Shown here piece after piece: positions 26,324 through 35,226 of a DNA stretch of 64,000 nucleotides (position 1 is the stretch's first letter; every line of letters starts with the position of its first letter). The notes below the pieces were generated by a model. That model ran no database searches. It was given only the letters and a program-made list of their open reading frames with translations, and was not told where the DNA came from. The DNA lies in the NCBI RefSeq assembly GCF_031344055.1, contig NZ_JADBEN010000003.1, one strand, 5' to 3'. Source of the stretch: Methylobacillus flagellatus_A (GTDB taxonomy: Bacteria > Pseudomonadota > Gammaproteobacteria > Burkholderiales > Methylophilaceae). The position numbers and the translations under genes are program-made.

Positions 26324-28924
26324 TCATAAAAAAAAGTCCCTCTCCTGCGCCAGTTGCTCAAAATCCTGGATCAGCATGGGCCTGGCAAACAGATATCCCT
26401 GGAAGAACTGGCAACCATAGCTTTGCAGCAATTCAAACTGCACCTCGGTCTCTACGCCTTCTGCAATCACCTTCAGTCCAAGCGAATTGCTCATCGCAAG
26501 TATCGCCTGCACAATCGCCGCATCGCTGGCATCCTCGGCAATATCACGCACGAATGAGCGGTCAATCTTGACTTGGCTAAGCGGCAAGCGCTTTAAGTAG
26601 GCCAAAGAAGAATATCCCGTGCCAAAATCATCCATGGAGAAACGCACCCCGAGCTCCCGCAAGGCGTTCATTTTGGCAACCGCATCCGCTATATTGTCCA
26701 GCACCACGCTCTCTGTCAGCTCCAGCTTCAGCAGGCTTGGGTCAGCTCCCGTGCTTTGCAGGATTTTCCTGACTTCATCGACGAAATCAACCTGGCGGAA
26801 CTGACGCGCGCTCACATTCACCGCCAGCTGCAAGCCATCGAACCCCGGACGGCCCTCCCAGGCCTTGAGCTGCAGGCAGGCGTTGTACAGCACCCAATGG
26901 CCTATCGACACGATCAGCCCGCTATCCTCGGCAATGCCGACGAACTCCTTGGGTGAAAGCAGCCCATGCTCCGGATGTTGCCATCGCAACAAGATTTCTG
27001 CACTAAAGACCTTGCGCTCGGTATCCACCTGCACCTGGCAAAACAGCCTAAGCTGCTTCTGTACGATCGCCAGGCGCAGCTGCAACTCCATATCTACCCG
27101 TCTCTCCAGGGCCGCCTGCATGGCAGGATCGAAGAAACGCAGGGTATTGCGCCCGGCCGCCTTGGCTTCGTACATGGCGGTATCGGACCGTTTGAGCAGT
27201 TCTTCCATAGTAACGAAATTACCATTGAACAGGACAATACCGATGCTGGATGAATTGTGGTGCTCGATCTCTCCCAACTCGTACGGATGATTGATGATCT
27301 CCAAGATTTTTTGGGCAACTTGCCTGGTTTGCGCTATAGCCTGCTCCAGGTTGAGGCTCAGGTCCTCCAGCACGATCACGAATTCGTCGCCGCCGAGACG
27401 AGCTACCGTATCCTCATTGCGTACGCACTGACGCAGGCGGCGCGCCACTTCCACCAGCAGCAAGTCGCCGACATCATGCCCGCGCGAATCATTGAGCGCC
27501 TTGAAATTATCCAGGTCGATAAACAACACCGCGCCATGCTTGCCATGCCTGACGCTTGCCGCAATCGCCTGCTGCAACCTGTCCAGCAGCAAACGGCGGT
27601 TCGGCAAAGTAGTCAGCGCATCGTAAAAAGCCAGGTTGCGGATCTCGGACTCGACCTTGCGGCGCTCGGTCAGGTCGCGGAAGAATCCCGTCAAGAGCGG
27701 CACGCCCTGCTCCTTGAGCGAGGTGATGGTCAGCTCGACCGGGAACTCGGTGCCGTCAGCACGCAAGGCGCTGAGCTCCAGCCTGCGGTCAAGCATCTTA
27801 CTGACCCCAGAAGTCAGGTAGCGCTGGTGGCCCTGCCTGTGCGCCTCGCGCATCGCAGGCGGGATCAAGGTATCCGCCAGCATCTTGCCCAGCACGTCTT
27901 CACGGCGGTAGCCGAACATGACCTCTGCCGCATGATTGAATTCCACCAGCCTGCCTTGTTCGTCAATGCTGACAATCCCGTCCTGGGCATTCTCGATCAC
28001 CGCCCTGAACTTGGTCTCGCTGTTGCGCAATGCCTTTTCGGTCACCTCGCGCGAGGATTGCAGTGCGGCAATCAGCATGCCGACGATGGAAAGCGTACTC
28101 ATCAACACCCATAGCGCCCATACCGGCTGGTATCCAGGATGCTCCAGTCCTACCTGGTAATCAACCCGAGCCGATGCCATCGCCACTATGGACAAGGCCA
28201 GCACAACGACGGAAGCGCCGGTGATGCCCATGCGCATAGAGACCAGTACCACCAGCGGCAAGACCAGGAAAGCAAACCACATGTATTGATCTGCATAATC
28301 CGGTGCCAACTGGAAGATCGCCCACTCCACCGCCACCGCGACCACAGCCAGCAAGCTGAAACGCGCGCGCCGCTGCCAGAAACTCTGTATCTCCGCCCAG
28401 GTGACGTTCAACAGCAAAGGCAGCAGCAGCAACACACCAAGCACGTTGACGATCCAGCCAAACAGCAAGGCCGGCAGCACGCTTTCCAGACTTACCAATT
28501 GTGCCTGGCGCAGGATGGCCACGTTAACCACGGTACATACCAGCATCCCCACGGCAACGCCCAGGATCATGATGGGAATGTCGCGAATCCGGTCCAGTGC
28601 GTGATGGAACCCGCTGAGCCGCAATATCCATGCGGCGAAGGCATAGGTCATGGTGCTGGCTATTGACAGCGCGGCAATCAGGAGCGCATTGGCGGAAACA
28701 GGGTCGTAAGTCGTGAGAGCCAGTGCCAGTTGCGCCCCCAGAATGGCAGGCCAATACGCCATTCCCCAGCGGAGCAAGGCAGCTACCGCCACACCTCCGG
28801 ACAACCAGACAAGGTTAGCTTGCAAGACGGAGAATGGCAGCACTTTGCCCAGCATGCCAACAGCAAAACACCCGAGTGCCAGAATGATAAGCCGGAGCAA
28901 AATCCGGCTGTTTGCTGCCGCCAT
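26324..28924 (-). CDS. MASE1-PAS-GGDEF-EAL c-di-GMP signalling protein
   Basis: 866 residues. The N-terminal third (about 1-300) has eight or so membrane spans of MASE1 type. A PAS domain follows (about 305-420: FRAVIENAQDGIVSIDEQGR). The GGDEF domain starts at LAFYDALTTLPNRRLLLDRL and has an intact active site RLGGDEFVI with an upstream RNED that fits the inhibitory RxxD site. The EAL domain has EILLRW, NVSARQF, ELTESV, DDFGTGYSS, KIDRSFV and EGVET, all the residues usually needed for activity. So both c-di-GMP synthesis and hydrolysis look possible. It starts two bases after trpE stops and lies within the trp operon, which is unusual. Confidence 0.93.
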   Translation of the reverse strand: MAAANSRILLRLIILALGCFAVGMLGKVLPFSVLQANLVWLSGGVAVAALLRWGMAYWPAILGAQLALALTTYDPVSANALLIAALSIASTMTYAFAAWILRLSGFHHALDRIRDIPIMILGVAVGMLVCTVVNVAILRQAQLVSLESVLPALLFGWIVNVLGVLLLLPLLLNVTWAEIQSFWQRRARFSLLAVVAVAVEWAIFQLAPDYADQYMWFAFLVLPLVVLVSMRMGITGASVVVLALSIVAMASARVDYQVGLEHPGYQPVWALWVLMSTLSIVGMLIAALQSSREVTEKALRNSETKFRAVIENAQDGIVSIDEQGRLVEFNHAAEVMFGYRREDVLGKMLADTLIPPAMREAHRQGHQRYLTSGVSKMLDRRLELSALRADGTEFPVELTITSLKEQGVPLLTGFFRDLTERRKVESEIRNLAFYDALTTLPNRRLLLDRLQQAIAASVRHGKHGAVLFIDLDNFKALNDSRGHDVGDLLLVEVARRLRQCVRNEDTVARLGGDEFVIVLEDLSLNLEQAIAQTRQVAQKILEIINHPYELGEIEHHNSSSIGIVLFNGNFVTMEELLKRSDTAMYEAKAAGRNTLRFFDPAMQAALERRVDMELQLRLAIVQKQLRLFCQVQVDTERKVFSAEILLRWQHPEHGLLSPKEFVGIAEDSGLIVSIGHWVLYNACLQLKAWEGRPGFDGLQLAVNVSARQFRQVDFVDEVRKILQSTGADPSLLKLELTESVVLDNIADAVAKMNALRELGVRFSMDDFGTGYSSLAYLKRLPLSQVKIDRSFVRDIAEDASDAAIVQAILAMSNSLGLKVIAEGVETEVQFELLQSYGCQFFQGYLFARPMLIQDFEQLAQERDFFL

Positions 28925-28926
28925 GC

Positions 28927-30411
28927 CTACTCCTTGTTATCGAGCCCTGCCTGTACGATCTCCGCTGCGCGCAATACCGCACGCGCCTTGTTCTGGGTTT
29001 CCACCCACTCGTTTTCCGGTACGGAATCGGCGACGATACCGGCGCCGGCCTGGGAATACAACATGCCATCCTTGATCACGCCGGTGCGGATGGCAATGGC
29101 GAGGTCCATGTCGCCATTGAAGCCGAGGTAGCCGACGGCGCCGCCATAAATACCGCGTTTGCTCGGTTCCAGCTCATCGATGATTTCCATGGCGCGCACC
29201 TTGGGCGCGCCGCTCAGCGTGCCGGCGGGAAAGGTCGCCTTGAGCACGTCGATGGCATGCAAGCCAGGCTTCAGCCTGCCTTCGACATTCGAGACGATAT
29301 GCATGACGTGCGAATAACGCTCGATCACCATCTTGTCCGTCACCGCCACGCTGCCCACTTGCGCCACACGGCCGACATCGTTGCGCCCCAGGTCCATCAG
29401 CTGCACATGCTCGGCAATTTCCTTGGGGTCGGCCAGCAGCTCTTCCGCCAAGGCGGCATCTTCCTCGCGTGTCTTGCCGCGAGGGCGCGTGCCGGCAATC
29501 GGGCGCGAGGTCACCGTGTCTTCCTCCAGGCGCACCAGGATTTCAGGGGAAGCGCCGACGACATGGTGGTCTCCCATGTCGTAATAGAACATGTAGGGCG
29601 AGGGATTGAGGCTGCGCAAGGCACGGTAGAGCGACAAGGGCGGCGCCGTGAAAGGCTTGGCCATGCGCTGAGACAGCACCACCTGCATGATGTCGCCATC
29701 AAAAATGTACTGCTTGGACTTGGCCACCGCCTCCTTGAAGCTCGCCTCGCCGAACTCCGAATGCGCCTCGGTGGCCGGCATGGCGGCGGCATGGGGAATA
29801 GCCACCGGCTGGCGCAAGCGCTGCACCAATGCATTGAGGCGCTGTATGCCCTTGGAGTAGGCTTCTGCAATTGCCGGGTCGGCATACACGATGAAATACA
29901 GCTTGCCGGAAAGGTTGTCCACCACCGCAATCTCTTCCGATACCATGAGCAGAATATCCGGCACGCCGAGCGCATCCTGTTTGGCGTTGCCCGCCAGGCG
30001 GCGCTCGATATAGCGGATGGTGTCGTAGCCGAAGTATCCCGCCAGGCCGCCGGTAAAGCGCGGCAGTCCCTGATAGGGCGGGATGCGGAACCTGGCCTGG
30101 TAGGCCTGGATGAAATCCAGCGGATTCACATCCTGCGCCTCTTCGATCACCGTGTCGCGGTCCAGCACCTTGACCGCCTGGCCGCGCGCCTCTATGCGCA
30201 CATGGGCAGGCAGGCCGATGATGGAGTAGCGGCCGAAGCGTTCTCCGCCCTGCACCGACTCAAGCAGGTAGGAATAGGGCTGGTTAGCGAGTTTCAGGTA
30301 AAGTGAAAGCGGAGTATCGAGATCGGCGAATGTCTCGATGACCAGGGGAATACGGTTATAACCCTGGCTGGCCAGGGCATCAAACTCCTGTTGACTGATG
30401 GTTTGCAGCAT
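28927..30411 (-). CDS. trpE: Anthranilate synthase component I
   Basis: Converts chorismate to anthranilate using ammonia from TrpG. 494 residues. The N-terminal LLES motif (residues 49-52, YSYLLESVQGGERFGRYS) is the tryptophan feedback site. The C-terminal chorismate domain has FDGDIMQVVLSQRM, SRPIAGTRPRG, ELLADPKE, HVQLMDLGRNDVGR and FPAGTLSGAPKVRAMEII split over the active site. Start at 30411 is supported by CGGGAG-UUUUU-AUG; the 30456 alternative begins inside the leader hairpins. That ribosome-binding site is part of a long-range stem with the trp leader. Confidence 0.96.
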   Translation of the reverse strand: MLQTISQQEFDALASQGYNRIPLVIETFADLDTPLSLYLKLANQPYSYLLESVQGGERFGRYSIIGLPAHVRIEARGQAVKVLDRDTVIEEAQDVNPLDFIQAYQARFRIPPYQGLPRFTGGLAGYFGYDTIRYIERRLAGNAKQDALGVPDILLMVSEEIAVVDNLSGKLYFIVYADPAIAEAYSKGIQRLNALVQRLRQPVAIPHAAAMPATEAHSEFGEASFKEAVAKSKQYIFDGDIMQVVLSQRMAKPFTAPPLSLYRALRSLNPSPYMFYYDMGDHHVVGASPEILVRLEEDTVTSRPIAGTRPRGKTREEDAALAEELLADPKEIAEHVQLMDLGRNDVGRVAQVGSVAVTDKMVIERYSHVMHIVSNVEGRLKPGLHAIDVLKATFPAGTLSGAPKVRAMEIIDELEPSKRGIYGGAVGYLGFNGDMDLAIAIRTGVIKDGMLYSQAGAGIVADSVPENEWVETQNKARAVLRAAEIVQAGLDNKE

Positions 30412-30418
30412 AAAAACT

Positions 30419-30540
30419 CCCGAATCCTGATGATTTTCTAATTGAGTGGCGCCCATGAGTCTTCATGGGTAGCGGTAGCTACTTCAGCGCCACCATCGCC
30501 AGCTGCTGCGATAGCTCAGGATTCGGGTGTTCATCTGCAT
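30419..30540 (-). promoter_or_regulatory. trp leader: attenuator-like structure ahead of trpE
   Basis: Four pairings can be read in the minus-strand RNA. Outer stem: CCCGAAUCCUGA (30516-30527) with UCAGGAUUCGGG (30419-30430), 12 bp perfect; its 3' end overlaps the trpE Shine-Dalgarno (CGGGAG). Arm A in the Trp-codon region (30487-30494) can pair with arm B (30468-30474, 7 bp with one G-U) or with arm D (30446-30452, 7 bp perfect). Hairpin C is CCCAUGA-AGAC-UCAUGGG (30452-30469) and conflicts with arm B. No standard GC-hairpin plus U-run terminator is present; the only U run (UUUUU) is between the Shine-Dalgarno and the AUG. Confidence 0.75.
30484..30540 (-). CDS. trpL: trp operon leader peptide (18 codons, three Trp)
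   Basis: MQMNTRILSYRSSWRWWR then UGA. Three of 18 codons are Trp, clustered as W-R-W-W just before the stop, against about one in a hundred for ordinary proteins. It begins five bases after the rpe stop; an inner ATG at 30534 gives a 16-residue version and is better spaced from AGGCGG. Its sequence overlaps arms of the attenuator-like structure. The pattern matches known trp leader peptides such as that of E. coli (tandem Trp codons), although the sequence is not homologous in detail. Expression is not shown. Confidence 0.75.
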   Translation of the reverse strand: MQMNTRILSYRSSWRWWR

Positions 30541-30545
30541 GCCGC

Positions 30546-31244
30546 CTATACTTTGGCCAGCTCGGCGCGCAATGCGCTGATGACAGTGTCGTAACGGTTG
30601 GGATCGGTATCCTTGCCTGCGCCGAACACGGCAGAGCCTGCCACGAACGTATCGGCACCGGCGCGGGCGATATCGGCAATATTGGCAGGGTTCACGCCGC
30701 CGTCGATTTCCAGCCAGATTTCACGGCCGGTCTTCTCAGTGTAGGCATCGATACGCGCACGTGCCTCGCGCAGCTTGTCCAGCGTGCCGGGAATGAACTT
30801 CTGGCCGCCGAAGCCGGGATTCACGGACATCAGCAACACCATGTCGACCTTGTCCATGACGTAGTCCAGGTAGGACAGCGGGGTTGCCGGATTGAACACC
30901 AGGCCGGACTTACAGCCCTGGTCGCGGATCAGGGACAGGCTGCGGTCGATATGGTCGGAAGCTTCCGGGTGGAAAGTGATGATGTTGGCGCCCGCCTTGG
31001 CGAAATCGGGGATGATGCGGTCAACCGGCTTCACCATCAGGTGCACGTCGATGATGGCGTCGGTCACCGGGCGAATCGCCTCGCAGACCAATGGGCCGAT
31101 GGTCAGGTTGGGAACATAATGGTTGTCCATCACGTCAAAGTGGACAATATCCGCGCCGGAAGTGATCACATCGGTGATTTCCTGGCCCAGCTTGGCAAAG
31201 TTGGCGGAAAGGATACTAGGGGCAATTCTGAATGGTTTGGCCAT
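30546..31244 (-). CDS. rpe: Ribulose-phosphate 3-epimerase
   Basis: Interconverts ribulose 5-phosphate and xylulose 5-phosphate in the pentose phosphate and, in methylotrophs, ribulose monophosphate cycles. 232 residues, TIM barrel. Seen: IAPSILSANFAKLG, HFDVMDNHYVPN (metal His/Asp), IDVHLMV (metal His), MSVNPGFGGQ (phosphate loop) and EIDGGVN (catalytic Asp). It lies upstream of the trp leader in the same direction. The gph gene often found between rpe and trpE is absent here. Confidence 0.97.
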   Translation of the reverse strand: MAKPFRIAPSILSANFAKLGQEITDVITSGADIVHFDVMDNHYVPNLTIGPLVCEAIRPVTDAIIDVHLMVKPVDRIIPDFAKAGANIITFHPEASDHIDRSLSLIRDQGCKSGLVFNPATPLSYLDYVMDKVDMVLLMSVNPGFGGQKFIPGTLDKLREARARIDAYTEKTGREIWLEIDGGVNPANIADIARAGADTFVAGSAVFGAGKDTDPNRYDTVISALRAELAKV

Positions 31245-31540
31245 GATATTGAGGTTGTATAGCGTAAAAAATGCTTATTTTAACTGAAAATGTGTCAACG
31301 CACCCGGCATCAGCAACGCTTATTGCAAAATCCATACTGGAATCAGGCTTATACTAGGATACAAGGCGCTTCAGCACCATGGCGACCGGAAAGTTCGGCA
31401 CCAATATTTCGCCCGCTAATGAACAGCTTAATTCAACGCCGTCAAATGAGAGTATGATAGCGGCCTGCCGGGCATGCAATGCATCAGCTTAATTGCTTGA
31501 AATTGTTGCTCAAGTTGCCGCGATACAGGAAAATTGCAGG
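31245..31540. other. Divergent rpe/hemA intergenic region
   Basis: 296 bases without a gene. TATACT (31350-31355) and TATGAT (31453-31458) are possible -10 boxes towards hemA, but neither has a -35 at good spacing. I see no riboswitch-like fold or repeat. The hemA ATG is preceded by a modest GCAGG. Confidence 0.4.
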
Positions 31541-32785
31541 ATGCATTTATTTACAGTCGGCGTTAATCACACGACCGCACCAGTTTCCATACGTGAGAAC
31601 GTCGCTTTCCAGAACGAGCATCTCGGCGGCGCGCTGCGCGACCTGAACTCTTACGGCATCCGCGAAGCCGCCATCCTGTCTACCTGCAACCGCACCGAAC
31701 TCTATTGCAACACCGACAACCCGCAAAAAGCCCTGGAATGGCTGGCGGGTTACCATCAGCTGCAACCACAGGCCATTGCTCCCTACATGTATACCCTGCC
31801 CCAGGAAGACGCCGTCAAGCACGCCTTCCGCGTGGCCTCCGGACTCGACTCCATGGTGCTGGGCGAAGCCCAGATCCTGGGCCAGATGAAGCAGGCGGTC
31901 CGCATTGCGGAAAACGCCGGCACGCTGGGCACCCTGCTGCACAAGCTGTTCCAGCGCACCTTCTCGGTTGCCAAGGAAGTGCGCACCAATACCAATATCG
32001 GCGCCAATTCGGTTTCGCTGGCCGCCGCCAGCACCCGTCTTGCGCAGCGCATTTTCGGCGCGCTCAACGACCAACACGTGCTGTTCATTGGCGCAGGCGA
32101 GATGATAGAGCTCTGCGCCGAGCACTTTGCCGCCCATAGGCCTTTATCGCTGACGGTGGCCAACCGCACGCTGGAGCGCGGCCAGGAGCTCGCTGCCAGC
32201 ATCGGCGGCAACAGCATGCTGCTGGCCGACCTGCCCGACCGCCTGGCGGAATTCGATATCGTCATCACCTCCACCGCCAGCCAATTGCCCATCGTGGGCC
32301 TGGGCATGGTGGAACGCGCGATCCGCAACCGCAAGCACAAACCCATGTTCATGGTGGACCTGGCGGTCCCGCGCGACATAGAACCGGAAGCGGGCGAACT
32401 CGACGACGTGTTCCTTTACACCGTGGACGACCTCGCGCAAGTGGTGCAGGAAGGCCTGGAGAACAGGCAGGAAGCCGCCGCGGAAGCCGAGGCCATCATC
32501 GACATGCGCGTGGACAATTTCATGCAGTGGCTGAAAACCCGCAGCGCGGTACCCACCATCCGCGCATTGCGCGAGCAGGCAGAGCGCCACCGCCTGAGCG
32601 AGCTGGAAAAAGCGCGCAAACTGCTGGCCCGCGGGGACGACCCGGCGCAAGTGCTGGACGCGTTGAGCAACGCGCTTACCAACAAGCTGCTGCACGGGCC
32701 CAGCCACGCGCTCAACAATGTCAGCGGCGAAGACCGCGACCAACTTGAAGCCATGCTGCGCCAGCTGTACCAGATTCACCATTAA
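31541..32785 (+). CDS. hemA: Glutamyl-tRNA reductase
   Basis: NADPH-dependent reduction of glutamyl-tRNA to glutamate-1-semialdehyde, the first step of C5 tetrapyrrole synthesis. 414 residues. Seen: GVNHTTAPVSIREN, catalytic C49 in LSTCNRTELYC, GEAQILGQMKQA, the NADPH loop FIGAGEMIELCAEH and a dimerisation helix at the C-terminus. Start at 31541 (MHLFTVGVNH) is the family N-terminus; the frame opens earlier at 31493. It is followed by prfA after 44 bases, the usual hemA-prfA-prmC order. Confidence 0.97.
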   Translation: MHLFTVGVNHTTAPVSIRENVAFQNEHLGGALRDLNSYGIREAAILSTCNRTELYCNTDNPQKALEWLAGYHQLQPQAIAPYMYTLPQEDAVKHAFRVASGLDSMVLGEAQILGQMKQAVRIAENAGTLGTLLHKLFQRTFSVAKEVRTNTNIGANSVSLAAASTRLAQRIFGALNDQHVLFIGAGEMIELCAEHFAAHRPLSLTVANRTLERGQELAASIGGNSMLLADLPDRLAEFDIVITSTASQLPIVGLGMVERAIRNRKHKPMFMVDLAVPRDIEPEAGELDDVFLYTVDDLAQVVQEGLENRQEAAAEAEAIIDMRVDNFMQWLKTRSAVPTIRALREQAERHRLSELEKARKLLARGDDPAQVLDALSNALTNKLLHGPSHALNNVSGEDRDQLEAMLRQLYQIHH

Positions 32786-32829
32786 TCCAACCCTGACATT
32801 CAACCTTTAGTGTTCCAATTTTCCCAGCA

Positions 32830-33912
32830 ATGAAACCTTCAATGATTAAAAAGCTCGCCACCCTGAGCGAGCGCCTGGACGAACTGAACCGCCTGCTGTC
32901 GAGCGAGGATGCGACCAACGACATCGACAACTACCGCAAGATCACGCGCGAGCATGCCGAGATCACGCCTATCGTCGAGCAGTTCCGCGCCTACGAGCAA
33001 GCCGGCAACGACATCAAGGAAGCCCAGGCCATGCTCTCCGACCCGGAGATGAAGGAGTTCGCCCAGGAAGAGCTCGAAGCCGGCAAGCAGAGGCTCGAGG
33101 ATATTGCCGAGGAGCTGCAAAAACTCCTACTGCCCAAGGACCCCAACGACGAGCGCAACATTTTCCTGGAAATCCGCGCCGGCACCGGCGGCGATGAATC
33201 CGCCCTGTTCGCGGGCGACCTGTTCCGCATGTATTCACGCTACGCGGAACGCCAGCGCTGGAAAGTCGAGATCGTATCCGCCAGCGAGTCCGAAGTGGGC
33301 GGCTACAAGGAAATCATCGCCAAGATCGAGGGGCTCGGCGCATACTCCAGGCTCAAGTTCGAGTCGGGCGGCCACCGCGTGCAACGCGTGCCTGAAACCG
33401 AGACCCAGGGCCGCATCCACACCTCAGCCTGTACCGTGGCGGTATTGCCGGAAGTGGACGAGGTCAGCGACGTCACCATCAACCCGGCGGACATCCGTAT
33501 CGACACTTTCCGCGCCTCGGGCGCGGGCGGACAGCACATCAACAAGACCGATTCTGCAGTCCGCATCACCCACTTCCCCACCGGTATCGTAGTGGAATGC
33601 CAGGACGGCCGCAGCCAGCACTCCAACAAGGCCCAGGCGATGCAAGTGCTTGCCGCGCGCATCAAGGCCAAGCAAGTGGACGAACAGCAAAGCAAGATCG
33701 CGAGCGAGCGCCGCAGCCTAATCGGTTCCGGCGACCGCAGTGAGCGCATACGCACCTACAACTATCCGCAAGGCCGCATCACCGACCACCGCATCAACCT
33801 CACGCTGTACAAGATCGACGCCATCACCGAGGGTGACATGGACGAGCTGATCAATGCGCTGGCGGCAGAGCACCAGGCCGACTTGCTCGCCACGCTGGGC
33901 GAGGAAAACTAG
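32830..33912 (+). CDS. prfA: Peptide chain release factor 1
   Basis: Recognises UAA and UAG stop codons and triggers peptide release. 360 residues, exactly the E. coli length. The codon-recognition tripeptide is PET at 188-190 (P-x-T, where E. coli has PAT) and the GGQ catalytic motif is at 233-235 (GAGGQHINKTDSA). The N-terminus MKPSMIKKL matches the E. coli form MKPSIVAKL, which supports 32830 over the ATG at 32842. prmC, which methylates the GGQ glutamine, is two genes downstream. Confidence 0.97.
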   Translation: MKPSMIKKLATLSERLDELNRLLSSEDATNDIDNYRKITREHAEITPIVEQFRAYEQAGNDIKEAQAMLSDPEMKEFAQEELEAGKQRLEDIAEELQKLLLPKDPNDERNIFLEIRAGTGGDESALFAGDLFRMYSRYAERQRWKVEIVSASESEVGGYKEIIAKIEGLGAYSRLKFESGGHRVQRVPETETQGRIHTSACTVAVLPEVDEVSDVTINPADIRIDTFRASGAGGQHINKTDSAVRITHFPTGIVVECQDGRSQHSNKAQAMQVLAARIKAKQVDEQQSKIASERRSLIGSGDRSERIRTYNYPQGRITDHRINLTLYKIDAITEGDMDELINALAAEHQADLLATLGEEN

Positions 33913-33918
33913 ACCAGA

Positions 33919-34350
33919 ATGAACGCCAGCCTGCGCACGATCGCCCTGTTTGAGGCCAGCAAGGGGGTATTGGTATTGGGTGCATCGCTCGCCTTGTTCC
34001 GCTTCATCAACACGGACTGGCAGGCGTATGCGGAAACCCTGGTTCGCCACTTGCACCTCAACCCTGCCAACCATTACCCGCGCATCCTGTTGCACTGGGC
34101 CGGCAATATCACCGAGCCCAGGCTGATGGCCTTGGCATTCGGCGCCATATTCTATGCCGCCGTCCGCCTGCTGGAAGCCTACGGCTTATGGCTGGGCCGG
34201 CACTGGGCCGTTATCCTCGGCATAGCCAGCGCGGGCCTTTACCTGCCCTTCGAGATACTGGAATTGCTCGCGCATTTCAGCTGGCTTGGGTTCGGAGTGT
34301 TTGCCGCCAATATAGTGATCGTGGCCATTCTCTGGCGCCATCATCGCTAG
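33919..34350 (+). CDS. DUF2127 membrane protein
   Basis: 143 residues with about four membrane segments. It starts SLRTIALFEASKGVLVLGASLALF, and IALFEASKG is the DUF2127 signature. Later spans are ALAFGAIFYAAVRLLEAYGLWLG and FGVFAANIVIVAILW. The function is unknown. It lies six bases after prfA and 12 before prmC, so it is a passenger in the hemA-prfA-prmC operon. Confidence 0.8.
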   Translation: MNASLRTIALFEASKGVLVLGASLALFRFINTDWQAYAETLVRHLHLNPANHYPRILLHWAGNITEPRLMALAFGAIFYAAVRLLEAYGLWLGRHWAVILGIASAGLYLPFEILELLAHFSWLGFGVFAANIVIVAILWRHHR

Positions 34351-34361
34351 CCAGCGCAGCC

Positions 34362-35216
34362 ATGGCCAAGCTCAAGAGCCTCATGTCCTGCGCCGCCAAC
34401 CGCCTGCAGCAAGCCAGCGGCCTGGACCAGACTGAGGCGCGCATTGAAATCCGCGCCCTCATGCAGCACAGCCTGGGCGGTGTAAACCATGCCTGGCTGA
34501 TTGCGCATGGCGACGACACGGTGACAGACGCGCTTCGCGTCCGGTTTGAATCCCTGCTTGCCCGGCGCATCCAGGGCGAACCCGTTGCCCACATCCTGGG
34601 CCGGCGCGAATTCTACGGCCGCGATTTCGCGGTAACGCCAGATACCCTGATCCCGCGGCCCGATACCGAAATCTTGGTGGAAACCGCCCTTGACCGCATC
34701 CCGCCTGACCAGGCATGCGAGATTCTCGACATGGGCACCGGCACGGGGGCGATCGGCATTACGCTGGCGCTCGAACGGCCGCACGCCCAGGTCACAATAC
34801 TGGATTATTCGGAAGCCGCCCTCGCCATTGCCAGGGAGAATGCCCGACAATTATCCGCGCACAATGTCGCAGCGCTACATAGCGACTGGTTCAGCGCCGT
34901 GCAAGGCCAGCGCTTCGACCTCATCGTCAGCAATCCGCCCTATGTCGAAGCCGACGATCCGCACCTGCAGCAAGGCGACCTGCGCTTTGAACCCATCACG
35001 GCACTGGCATCGGGCACGGATGGCCTGGACGACATCCGCAGGATTGTCGCCCATGCGCCTATGCACTTGAAACCTTCAGGCTGGCTCATCATCGAGCACG
35101 GTTACAACCAAGGCGAAGCCGTACGATCGATTTTCAGCGGGCACTATTTTGCCAATGTACACACTGTGCAGGACCTTGCCGGGCATGACCGCGTGACGCT
35201 TGGCCAACTAACCTGA
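34362..35216 (+). CDS. prmC: Release-factor glutamine N5-methyltransferase
   Basis: SAM-dependent methylation of the GGQ glutamine of release factors. 284 residues. N-terminal helical domain, GREFYGRDF, then PRPDTEILVE, SAM motif I ILDMGTGTGAIGITLALE (split) and the substrate motif NPPY in IVSNPPYVEADD. The reading frame extends back to 34188, but that part overlaps the DUF2127 gene, so 34362 is chosen; MSCAANRLQ at 34383 is another possibility. Confidence 0.95.
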   Translation: MAKLKSLMSCAANRLQQASGLDQTEARIEIRALMQHSLGGVNHAWLIAHGDDTVTDALRVRFESLLARRIQGEPVAHILGRREFYGRDFAVTPDTLIPRPDTEILVETALDRIPPDQACEILDMGTGTGAIGITLALERPHAQVTILDYSEAALAIARENARQLSAHNVAALHSDWFSAVQGQRFDLIVSNPPYVEADDPHLQQGDLRFEPITALASGTDGLDDIRRIVAHAPMHLKPSGWLIIEHGYNQGEAVRSIFSGHYFANVHTVQDLAGHDRVTLGQLT

Positions 35217-35226
35217 CAACTTTTTT

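Noticed and set aside
26950..27020. EAL motif written EIL in the c-di-GMP protein
   Set aside because: The second residue of the motif varies in active enzymes, and all other catalytic residues are present, so I do not call it degenerate.
30465..31262. 265-codon plus-strand frame over rpe
   Set aside because: It is the complement of rpe and overlaps the trp leader by chance; no domain is recognisable.
31245..31540. Riboswitch or T-box before hemA
   Set aside because: No conserved aptamer-like segments or terminator are visible; only possible -10 boxes.
33391..33399. PET instead of PAT in the stop-codon recognition tripeptide of RF1
   Set aside because: The motif is P-x-T and the middle residue varies in the family, so this is not a sign of changed codon specificity.
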